NCBI GenBank assembly: GCA_905372875.1
Contig: CAJPQU010000088.1
Span: 1 to 8,260, forward strand
From: an uncultured Schwartzia sp.
GTDB taxonomy: Bacteria; Bacillota; Negativicutes; Selenomonadales; Selenomonadaceae
Length of the DNA: 8,260 nt
Direction of reading: 5' to 3'
How positions within the stretch are numbered: position 1 is the first letter of the stretch; each line of letters begins with the position of its first letter. Below, in pieces: positions 1-6,385 of the stretch. A program made the translations under genes and the position numbers. The notes under the pieces were generated by a model. It made no database searches, was not told the origin of the DNA, and was given only the letters and a program-made list of their open reading frames with translations.

Positions 1-1928
1 TTGTGGGGCAGGAAGCGGCGAAGCAGGCGCTGACTATCGCGCTGGTGAATCCGGCGGCCGGCGGCCTCTTGATTTCCGGGCCAAAGGGGACGGCGAAGTC
101 CACGTTAGTGCGGGCAGCGGCCCCTTTTACGGCGGCAGGGCGCATGGTGGAACTTCCCATCGGGGCGACGGACGATATGGTTTTCGGCAGCATCGACATG
201 GAAGCGGCGCTGGCCACCGGGGAGCGTCGGCTGCGGCCGGGACTTCTCTTTCGGGCGGCGGGCACCGTCCTTTACATGGACGAAGTGAATCTTTTGCGGC
301 CAGATTTTTTGACGGCGGTCTTAGACAGCGCAGCCAACGGTTTCTTTGATTTACAGCGGGACGGGGTCAGCTATCGGGAAGAAGTCAGCTACACGGCGGT
401 GGGCACCATGAACCCGGAGGAGGGGACGCTGTCTTCTTCTACTTTGGATCGTTTCGGCATGTTCGTGGCTCTCGAAAATAACGGGGACAAAACGGCGCGG
501 GAAGAGATCGTGCGCCGGGTGATGACCTTTGAAGCGGATAGTGCGGCGTTTCGTGAACAATATGCGGCGGCGGATGCGGCACTGGCCGATCAGATCGCTT
601 CGGCGAGGGCTATCCTGCCCAAGGTGGAGGCGTCGGAGGCCATGTTAGAGCTTACAGCCCAATACTGCGCTCGCGCTTACTGCCGGGGCAATCGGGCAGA
701 TCTCTACCTCTTGGAGGCAGCCCGCGCTGTTGCGGCTTTAGCGGGACGGCGCTATGTCATGCCCCAGGACATTGAGTCTGCGGCTATGTTTGTGCTGCCC
801 CATCGCATGGGGCAGCCGCCTCAGAGTCAGCCACCTGAAGCCGAGGAGCCGCAGACACAGGGCGAAGAATCTTCGGAAGAGGCCGACAATACAGACGATA
901 CGGCAGAGAATGACGCTCCCGAAGAGAATGAGGGCACGCCGGAAGGAGACGAAGGTGATACGGCGGAAGAAGAGAGTACTTCCCCAGAGGAGGGGGAAGT
1001 ACGGCCCGAGGAAGAACCGCCGTCGGAATCCGGCGAGGAGGAGCAGGAACCGCCGGAAGAGGCGGCGGGAAACATGGATCAGGTCTTTTCGGCCTTGGAG
1101 AGTCTGCTCGCGCCCCGTTTGGCTATCGAACATCCGCCCCAATGGGAACACGAGAAGCGCGAGGGCAGCGGGAAACGCAGCCTAACCCGCACGGACAGCC
1201 GCATGGGACGCTATGTCCGCGCCGAGATGCCCCGCGCCCAGCGGGGGCTGGATTTGGCTTTTGACGCGACGCTTCGGGCAGCGGCGCCTTATCAAAGGAG
1301 CCGTCAAGGCGCCCAGGCGGTCATCATTCGTCCCGAGGACTACCGTTCCCGGGTGCGGGAGAAGCACATCGGGGCGAATATTATTTTCTTAGTGGACGCC
1401 AGCGGCTCCATGGGAGCCCAGGAGCGCATGAAGACGGTGAAGGGTGTCATTTTGTCCCTGTTGAAGGAAGCCTATCAGAAGCGGGATCGGGTGGGCATGA
1501 TCGCCTTCCGCCGGGATCGGGCGGAGGTGCTTCTCCCCGTGACCCGGAGCGTAGACTTGGCGGAAAAGATGCTGCGGGAACTGCCCACCGGGGGAAAGAC
1601 GCCGCTGGCGGAGGGGCTGGAAAGTGCCCTCTCCATGATATACGGTCTATCGCAGCGGGATAAAGGACAGCAGACGGCGGTAGTTCTCATCACCGATGGC
1701 CGGGCCAACGCGACCTACGCCGGGGATGATCCCGTGGCTCGGGCCTTGGAGGCGGCGGAAAAATTCAGCCGGACGAAAGTGATGTCGGTGGTGCTGGATA
1801 CGGAAAACGATTTTTTGAAGTTAGGCATCGCCCGAGAGATCGCGAAGAAGATGGGAGCGGGCTATTATACCTTAAAGCGGCTGTCATCGGAGCGGGTACT
1901 GCGCATCGTAGAGGCTTTACGGGCCTGA
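1..1928 (+). CDS. Mg/Co-chelatase-type AAA+ ATPase fused to VWA domain (ChlI-ChlD-like), 5' partial
   Basis: Motor subunit of a metal-chelatase-type complex, expected to be cytosolic and to use ATP to drive metal insertion or remodelling by a large partner subunit (BchH/CobN class), which is not in view. Counting from the GTG at base 3, the AAA+ domain has Walker A GPKGTAKS (26-33), Walker B LYMDE (90-94), a sensor-1 TMNPEEGTL stretch (135-143) and a sensor-2-like helix after GNRAD (229-233). Residues about 271-357 are a Glu/Pro/Ser-rich linker. The VWA domain starts near 457, with MIDAS residues D465, S467 and S469 in DASGS, T533 and D565. The GTG is probably not the start: family members have several residues before a VGQE motif, and here that motif begins at the first complete codon, so the true N-terminus lies upstream. 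The ATPase site is intact, unlike degenerate BchD subunits. The stop is followed 18 bases later by the NifH-like gene. Confidence 0.9.
   Translation, partial: VGQEAAKQALTIALVNPAAGGLLISGPKGTAKSTLVRAAAPFTAAGRMVELPIGATDDMVFGSIDMEAALATGERRLRPGLLFRAAGTVLYMDEVNLLRPDFLTAVLDSAANGFFDLQRDGVSYREEVSYTAVGTMNPEEGTLSSSTLDRFGMFVALENNGDKTAREEIVRRVMTFEADSAAFREQYAAADAALADQIASARAILPKVEASEAMLELTAQYCARAYCRGNRADLYLLEAARAVAALAGRRYVMPQDIESAAMFVLPHRMGQPPQSQPPEAEEPQTQGEESSEEADNTDDTAENDAPEENEGTPEGDEGDTAEEESTSPEEGEVRPEEEPPSESGEEEQEPPEEAAGNMDQVFSALESLLAPRLAIEHPPQWEHEKREGSGKRSLTRTDSRMGRYVRAEMPRAQRGLDLAFDATLRAAAPYQRSRQGAQAVIIRPEDYRSRVREKHIGANIIFLVDASGSMGAQERMKTVKGVILSLLKEAYQKRDRVGMIAFRRDRAEVLLPVTRSVDLAEKMLRELPTGGKTPLAEGLESALSMIYGLSQRDKGQQTAVVLITDGRANATYAGDDPVARALEAAEKFSRTKVMSVVLDTENDFLKLGIAREIAKKMGAGYYTLKRLSSERVLRIVEALRA
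794..816 (+). repeat. Perfect 10-bp inverted repeat, 3-base loop
   Basis: The arms GCTGCCCCAT (794-803) and ATGGGGCAGC (807-816) are exact reverse complements around a CGC loop. The repeat lies inside the chelatase-like gene, exactly where the AAA+ domain ends (LPHRMGQP) and the acidic linker begins. It would form a stable GC-rich mRNA hairpin. No T-run follows, so it is not a rho-independent terminator. Whether it does anything is unknown. Confidence 0.7.
976..1002 (+). repeat. Perfect 10-bp inverted repeat, 7-base loop
   Basis: The arms GTACTTCCCC (976-985) and GGGGAAGTAC (993-1002) are exact reverse complements around the loop AGAGGAG. The repeat sits in the middle of the acidic-linker coding region (residues about 325-333) and has no trailing T-run. 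The loop itself is purine-rich and Shine-Dalgarno-like. It is the second strong hairpin in this linker; function unknown. Confidence 0.7.
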
Positions 1929-1935
1929 GGGAGGA
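1929..1935 (+). promoter_or_regulatory. Ribosome binding site of the NifH-like gene
   Basis: GGGAGGA directly follows the stop of the chelatase-like gene and lies 11 bases before the ATG at 1947. It supports that start and suggests translation follows on from the upstream gene. Confidence 0.6.
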
Positions 1936-1946
1936 ATCGGGACAAG

Positions 1947-2759
1947 ATGAAGAAAATTGCGTTTTACGGCAAGGGCGGCATCGGAAAATCCACCACGGCG
2001 TCCAACGTGTCGGCGGCCTTTAGCCAAATGGGGAAAAAGGTCTGTCAGATCGGCTGCGATCCGAAGAATGATTCCACGCGGCTTCTGTTAGGGCATATCT
2101 GCCGTCATACGGTATTAGATTTAGAAAGGGAGCGCAAGGGCGGCGACATTGAGGCCGACGAGATCGTCAACATCGGCTACAACGGCATCCGCTGTATTGA
2201 GGCCGGAGGCCCCGAGCCGGGGGTGGGCTGCGCCGGGCGCGGCATCATTGTGGCGCTGGAGAAGGTACGCCAGCTTGAAGCGTTAGGCGATACGGATTTG
2301 GTGCTATACGACGTCTTGGGAGATGTGGTCTGCGGCGGGTTTGCCGTGCCGATCCGGGAAGGGTATGCCGAGGAAATCTACATCGTATCCTCCGGAGAAC
2401 TGATGTCCCTCTACGCGGCGAATAACATCGCCAAGGGCATTCGTAAATTCGCGTCCCGGGGCCGGGTGAAGTTAGGGGGCATCATCGGCAACAGCCGCAA
2501 GGTGGCACACGAGGAAGAACTGCTTCGGGCTTTTGCGGAAAAGTTAGGAACACAGCTTATTGTCTTCATTCCTCGGGAAGCTGTGGTACACGACGCGGAG
2601 ATTCATCGGCAGACTGTGCTGGAATACGCACCCCAGTCGCCCCAAGCAGAGGTGTATCGCCGGTTGGCCTCGGCCATTGACGAGAATACGCAGTTGGTGA
2701 TCCCGCAGCCCATGGCGTTTGAAGCGTTGGAAGAAATGGTGGAACGCTATGGGAATTGA
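1947..2759 (+). CDS. NifH/BchL/CfbC-family iron protein (ATP-dependent [4Fe-4S] reductase)
   Basis: Homodimeric ATPase of the nitrogenase iron-protein family. It would bind one [4Fe-4S] cluster between two subunits and pass single low-potential electrons to the component-1-type partner encoded next. The P-loop is GKGGIGKST (8-16) and the switch region is GCDPKNDSTRL (36-46). The cluster ligands are C95 in GVGCAGRG and C129 in DVLGDVVCGGFA. R98 matches the arginine that is ADP-ribosylated in some NifH proteins. At 270 residues it is a little shorter than NifH of nitrogen fixers (about 290), mainly at the C-terminus. Motifs are very close to true NifH, but the neighbours are not true NifDK, so nitrogen fixation should not be assumed; a BchL-, CfbC- or MarH-like role is more likely. 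Its 3' end overlaps the next gene by 11 bases. Confidence 0.93.
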   Translation: MKKIAFYGKGGIGKSTTASNVSAAFSQMGKKVCQIGCDPKNDSTRLLLGHICRHTVLDLERERKGGDIEADEIVNIGYNGIRCIEAGGPEPGVGCAGRGIIVALEKVRQLEALGDTDLVLYDVLGDVVCGGFAVPIREGYAEEIYIVSSGELMSLYAANNIAKGIRKFASRGRVKLGGIIGNSRKVAHEEELLRAFAEKLGTQLIVFIPREAVVHDAEIHRQTVLEYAPQSPQAEVYRRLASAIDENTQLVIPQPMAFEALEEMVERYGN

Positions 2760-4038
2760 AGCGAAGCGGGTCATGAAGCGCCGCAATGCATGCAGCTGCA
2801 GTATGCCGGGCGTATGGCGGGCCGTTTCTTATGTGGAAGGCGCGGTGGTGATCTTTCACAGCCCCCGCGCTTGTGCGCATGTGGCCCGGCGCATGGATAT
2901 TAATTCTTACTACCGCAATCTGACGACAGCGCTGGGTGAGTGTCAGCTCCAGACGACGCCGCTCCTTTCCACAGATCTGGAAGAGGATGAAGCTGTATTC
3001 GGCGGGGAGAACCGCCTGCGTCGCACCATCCGTTATGCGGTGGAAACATATCATCCCCGGGCGATCTTCATCGCCAATTCCTGCGTGTCGGGCGTCATCG
3101 GCGACGATACGGAGGCAGTGGCGGCGGAGATGGGCATTCCCGTGATGGCGGTCACGGCGCACGGTTTTTTGGACGGCGAATATTTCAAGGGCTACATTGA
3201 TGCGGCCCGGCTTCTTGCCGACCGCTTCATGAAGTCCCAGCCGAAGGAGCCGGGGACGGTGATGTTAGTGGGAGACTGCGGCGGCATTTACGGCGAATAT
3301 GTGCAGACGCTTTCCAAACTGCTGACGCATTTTTCCCTTCGGATCACGGCACACTTTCCTTCCTTCCTCTCGCTGGATGCGCTGGAAAAGGCGTCTTCCG
3401 CATCGCTGATTATCGTTTTGGGACGCCGCGCTGAGGATTCTCGGCAGAAAATGCTCATCGAATTGGCGGCAGAAATCGGGCGGCGCTTTGACATGCCGGT
3501 GTTAGGCGACATTTACCCCATCGGCTTTCAAAAGACGTTGGCTTGGCTGCGGCGCTTGGGCGAGGTCACTGGCGACACAGCAGCTGCGGATCGGGCTGTC
3601 GCCGCCGAGGAAGCGGCCTTTGAAGCGGCCATTGCTGCGGGGCGTAAAAGCTTGGCGGGGACAAAAACTGTCTTCTGCGCCGGGCGGATGGCGCAGTATT
3701 TTCAGCCGGACGAGTTGTTTTTTCTTCTTGACCAATTAGGGGTGGAGCTTTTGGGAGTGCAGCTCTTCGATTGCTACAGCGACGAGGAACGGGAGAAAAT
3801 TCTCCGCGAGGTGCGTCGGTGCACGTCCGCACCTCTCTTGGCGGAGGAGGATTTTGAACGGGCGGTGGGGATGGCGGACTATGTGTTGACGACCCATGAA
3901 CTCCTGCGGCCCGACGTGCGGCAGGTCTATCTGCCCTTTCTCTCCGGCGCGGGTTGGAAGAGCGAGGGAGATATTCTGCGGGCGATGGAGCGGATTCAGC
4001 ATCGCCAGTTGAGCCGGGGAGGTTTGATCTATGCGTAA
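2749..4038 (+). CDS. Nitrogenase component 1-type subunit, NifD-like (nitrogenase-like reductase)
   Basis: Probable alpha-type subunit of a heterotetrameric nitrogenase-like reductase with the next gene, receiving electrons from the NifH-like protein. At 429 residues it is nearer BchN length than NifD (about 490). Three cysteines match the NifD cluster ligands by eye: C17 (or C15), C42 in HSPRACAH and C112 in NSCVSGVIGDD. LEEDEAVFGGENRL (77-90) corresponds to the NifD FGGDKKL region. No cysteine is found at the FeMo-cofactor ligand position. In the block around 135-150 (VTAHGF...YFKGY), tyrosines replace the NifD Gln191 and His195 positions. The ATG at 2749 overlaps the upstream stop and has a GGTGG 6 bases before it; TTG 2719 and ATG 2773 are in-frame alternatives. 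The substrate is unknown; N2 is unlikely. Confidence 0.85.
   Translation: MGIEAKRVMKRRNACSCSMPGVWRAVSYVEGAVVIFHSPRACAHVARRMDINSYYRNLTTALGECQLQTTPLLSTDLEEDEAVFGGENRLRRTIRYAVETYHPRAIFIANSCVSGVIGDDTEAVAAEMGIPVMAVTAHGFLDGEYFKGYIDAARLLADRFMKSQPKEPGTVMLVGDCGGIYGEYVQTLSKLLTHFSLRITAHFPSFLSLDALEKASSASLIIVLGRRAEDSRQKMLIELAAEIGRRFDMPVLGDIYPIGFQKTLAWLRRLGEVTGDTAAADRAVAAEEAAFEAAIAAGRKSLAGTKTVFCAGRMAQYFQPDELFFLLDQLGVELLGVQLFDCYSDEEREKILREVRRCTSAPLLAEEDFERAVGMADYVLTTHELLRPDVRQVYLPFLSGAGWKSEGDILRAMERIQHRQLSRGGLIYA
4016..4022 (+). promoter_or_regulatory. Ribosome binding site of the NifK-like gene
   Basis: GGGGAGG lies inside the end of the NifD-like gene, 8 bases before the ATG at 4031. Its strength and spacing fix the start of the second component-1 subunit. 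The 8-base overlap of the two genes suggests translational coupling, as expected for equimolar partners. Confidence 0.7.
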
Positions 4039-5341
4039 AACGGATCATTTCAGCGATGTCTGCTGGCATGCTGATACCTGTGCCTTGGCGGGGGCGGCGG
4101 CGTTCTTCGCCGGGATTCCAGACGCGGCTATCGTGGTGAACGGTCCCATGTGGTGTTATTTTTACGCTATGCGCCACTTGGAAGACAGTCAGCCGCTCCT
4201 TTCTCGGCGGATGGTCTGCACGCAGCTGGACAACGAGGCCATTGTTTTCGGCACGGAAGAGTATCTGCGGGACACATTGGCCCCTTATGTAGAAAAGCCT
4301 CCGGCGCTCCTCTGCATTGAGAGCAATTGCTCCGCTAGCCTCATCGGCGATGATATGGCAGGGATCGCCCGGGAGATGGGGATTGGCTGCCCAGTGGTGG
4401 TCTTTGACAGCGGTGGGCTTACCGGCGGGTTTGCCGAAGGCTATGCCAAAGCGGCGGCGGCCGTACTTGATGTGCTGTCGCCGCCTCCCATGCCGGATAC
4501 TTCGTGGCGGCGGGTGAATCTTTTGGGGCTGACGCCGGGGTACTGCAACGGGATGAACGACCAGCGGGAGTTGGAACGCCTCCTGAACTTGGCCGGTTAT
4601 GAGGTAAACGCCTGTCCCGGCGGCGGCACGGAAGCGGCGGGGCTGTCGCGGCTCACCCAGGCGGCGCTTAACATCGTGGTACATGAAGAATTAGGCCGCC
4701 CGCTGGCGGAACGCATGGAAAAGGACTATCAGATCCCCTTTATCGCGCCGCGGCTTCCCTACGGGGTGGCCGGGACCCGCGCGTGGCTGGAAGCCGTGGG
4801 GACGGCGCTGCCCGGGAAAAAGTTAGACGTGGCCCTTTCGGTCTGCGATAAGGAGCGGGATCGGCTCTTTCTCTTCCTCAACGAGTTCAAGATGGTTTGG
4901 GGCGAGCTGTGGTTTGAGGAAGCGGTGGTGGCCGCGCCGCCTTCTACCGCCTTTGGATTGGCGGCGGCTCTGCGGGGGGAGTGGGCCGATATGGGGCGCC
5001 TGACGGTGATCGTCCAGCAGCCGCGTTTTGGTGCCATCGCGCCGGACATGGGGGATTTGGTGGACGCAGTCTGTCCCGCCGAGGCCGCCGGCCAGGTGGA
5101 AGCGGTCTTGGGGCGTCTTTCCTCCGGTCTCCTTTTGGGAAGCAGCAGTGAGAACCAGCTCCTGCGGCGAGCGGGACGCAAAGAGGTGCAGTTTTTTCCC
5201 GTCGCGAACCCGGTGGAGGAGCATATCCGCTTGACGGAACTTCCCTTCATGGGGCTGCGGGGGGCGGGCTATGTGCAGGAATGTTTGTGGAATGACGCGG
5301 TTTTGCAGATGATCCGCGACGGCCGAAAGGAGAGACTATGA
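4031..5341 (+). CDS. Nitrogenase component 1-type subunit, NifK-like (nitrogenase-like reductase)
   Basis: Probable beta-type partner of the preceding subunit (436 residues, versus about 520 for NifK). Three cysteines, C17, C42 in NGPMWC and C100 in ESNCSASLIGDD, have spacings of 25 and 58 residues, the same as the NifK P-cluster ligands Cys70, Cys95 and Cys153. Together with the NifD-like subunit this gives a full six-cysteine set, unlike the three-Cys-plus-Asp set of BchNB. IVFGTEEYL (71-79) matches the family FGG region. In the stretch LNIVVHEELGRPLAERMEK, H218 falls, by eye, on the position of NifD Cys275, the FeMo-cofactor iron ligand; this could be chance. The gene overlaps its upstream neighbour by 8 bases and its downstream neighbour by 4 (ATGA). 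No NifE, NifN or NifB is visible in the window. Confidence 0.85.
   Translation: MRKTDHFSDVCWHADTCALAGAAAFFAGIPDAAIVVNGPMWCYFYAMRHLEDSQPLLSRRMVCTQLDNEAIVFGTEEYLRDTLAPYVEKPPALLCIESNCSASLIGDDMAGIAREMGIGCPVVVFDSGGLTGGFAEGYAKAAAAVLDVLSPPPMPDTSWRRVNLLGLTPGYCNGMNDQRELERLLNLAGYEVNACPGGGTEAAGLSRLTQAALNIVVHEELGRPLAERMEKDYQIPFIAPRLPYGVAGTRAWLEAVGTALPGKKLDVALSVCDKERDRLFLFLNEFKMVWGELWFEEAVVAAPPSTAFGLAAALRGEWADMGRLTVIVQQPRFGAIAPDMGDLVDAVCPAEAAGQVEAVLGRLSSGLLLGSSSENQLLRRAGRKEVQFFPVANPVEEHIRLTELPFMGLRGAGYVQECLWNDAVLQMIRDGRKERL
5326..5332 (+). promoter_or_regulatory. Ribosome binding site of the BtuC/FecCD-type permease gene
   Basis: AAAGGAG lies within the last codons of the NifK-like gene, 5 bases before the ATG at 5338. 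That ATG shares the ATGA overlap with the upstream stop, which indicates coupled translation of the permease with the reductase. Confidence 0.65.
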
Positions 5342-6381
5342 TCACTTTGAAAAAACTGTCACTGCCGGCCTTTACCGTCTTGATGGCGGCGGCATTTTTA
5401 GCGGTATCCCTCTTATCCCTGTCTTGGGGGCAGATCGATATTCCCTTTCGCAATGTCGTGGCGCTTCTCTGCCAGACAGTGGGACTGCCCTTTTTCTCCG
5501 ATGTCGTGGTGACGCCGGAGCAGCAGGCAGTGCTGTGGCACATCCGACTGCCCCGCACCTTAGTGGGACTTATGGTAGGGGCGGGATTAGGGGCGTCCGG
5601 CACAGTCATGCAGGGCATCTTCAGCAACCCTTTGGCCGATCCCGGCATCATCGGCGTGTCGAGCGGCGCGGCAGTAGGAGCGGTGGTGGCCATCGCCTTC
5701 GGTTTTTCCGAGACGACGATGTTTGCCATGCCGATTTTTGCCCTTGTCGGATCCCTTTTGGCGGTGACGCTGACGGTATTTTTGGCTATGCGCCACGGCA
5801 AGATCCCTGTCATGACCCTGCTCTTGGCCGGAGTCGTGGTGGGGATGCTCTTGGGGGCCATTACCGCCGGGCTCCTTACCGTCATCAATGAACAGAAATT
5901 GCAGGAATATCTTTTCTGGACCATCGGCGGCCTTGATTATCGCCGCTGGGAACATGTCTTTATGGGGGTAGGCCCCATTTGCCTGGGTATTTTAGTCATG
6001 CTGCTCATGGCGCGTCATCTCAATATTTTAGTTTTAGGCGAAGTGGAGGCCCGAGCGGTGGGGATGCCCGTGGCCCGCTACCGGCTGGGGCTTTTGACGT
6101 TAGCTTCGCTGGTGACGGCGACGGGGGTCTGCATCAGCGGGAATATCGGCTTTGTTGGCCTCGTGGTGCCGCACATGATGCGCCTCGTGGTGGGGCCGGA
6201 TCATCGGCGTCTCCTTCCTGCGGCAGTGTTGGCAGGGGGAATCTTCCTTGTTCTCTGCGATACCATCGGCCGGGTCATCGTTCCCCCCATGGAGGTGCGG
6301 GTCGGCATCATGACGGCCCTTTTGGGCACGCCGTATTTCCTCTACCTCCTGCGGCACAAAGCCCACGATCTCTCACGGTGA
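5338..6381 (+). CDS. BtuC/FhuB/FecCD-family ABC import permease
   Basis: Inner-membrane permease of a type II ABC importer, the family that takes up vitamin B12, heme and iron-siderophores. It has 347 residues, the family's usual length, and is strongly hydrophobic throughout with about ten membrane segments. Diagnostic stretches are RLPRTLVGLMVGAGLGASG (70-88), QGIFSNPLADPGIIGVSSGAA (92-112), the ATPase-contact loop LGEVEARAVGMPVARYR (233-249), GNIGFVGLVVPHMMRLVVG (268-286) and the C-terminal VRVGIMTALLGTPYFLYLL (320-338). The last is a variant of the common P(E)LPVG...TA..G.P.F motif. No substrate-binding protein or FecE/BtuD-type ATPase is in view; they may lie outside the window. Overlap with the reductase genes implies that the imported compound and the reductase share a pathway. 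The ligand cannot be assigned from sequence. Confidence 0.9.
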   Translation: MITLKKLSLPAFTVLMAAAFLAVSLLSLSWGQIDIPFRNVVALLCQTVGLPFFSDVVVTPEQQAVLWHIRLPRTLVGLMVGAGLGASGTVMQGIFSNPLADPGIIGVSSGAAVGAVVAIAFGFSETTMFAMPIFALVGSLLAVTLTVFLAMRHGKIPVMTLLLAGVVVGMLLGAITAGLLTVINEQKLQEYLFWTIGGLDYRRWEHVFMGVGPICLGILVMLLMARHLNILVLGEVEARAVGMPVARYRLGLLTLASLVTATGVCISGNIGFVGLVVPHMMRLVVGPDHRRLLPAAVLAGGIFLVLCDTIGRVIVPPMEVRVGIMTALLGTPYFLYLLRHKAHDLSR

Positions 6382-6385
6382 CGCC

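Noticed and set aside
754..1185. 143-codon highly basic frame on the plus strand
   Set aside because: It is a +1-type shadow of the acidic linker: GAA/GAG-rich DNA reads as Arg/Lys in another frame. The in-frame protein continues through with clear ATPase and VWA domains on either side.
3566..4684. 372-codon open frame on the minus strand
   Set aside because: It lies antisense to both component-1 genes, is rich in Arg/Pro/His as expected for a shadow of GC-rich coding DNA, and has no recognisable domain. The plus-strand frames carry clear family motifs.
1947..5341. True molybdenum nitrogenase operon (nifHDK)
   Set aside because: The component-1 subunits are short, lack by eye the NifD FeMo-cofactor Cys and the His195/Gln191 positions, and no nifE, nifN or nifB gene is visible. 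The chelatase and transporter neighbours point elsewhere.
1947..5341. Dark-operative protochlorophyllide reductase (BchLNB)
   Set aside because: The NifK-like subunit has three cluster Cys and no BchB-type C-terminal extension, and no other chlorophyll genes are in view.
5247..5924. 225-codon open frame on the minus strand
   Set aside because: It is antisense to the BtuC-type permease, has a low-complexity Thr/Ala/Pro composition, and shows no motif or credible start context.
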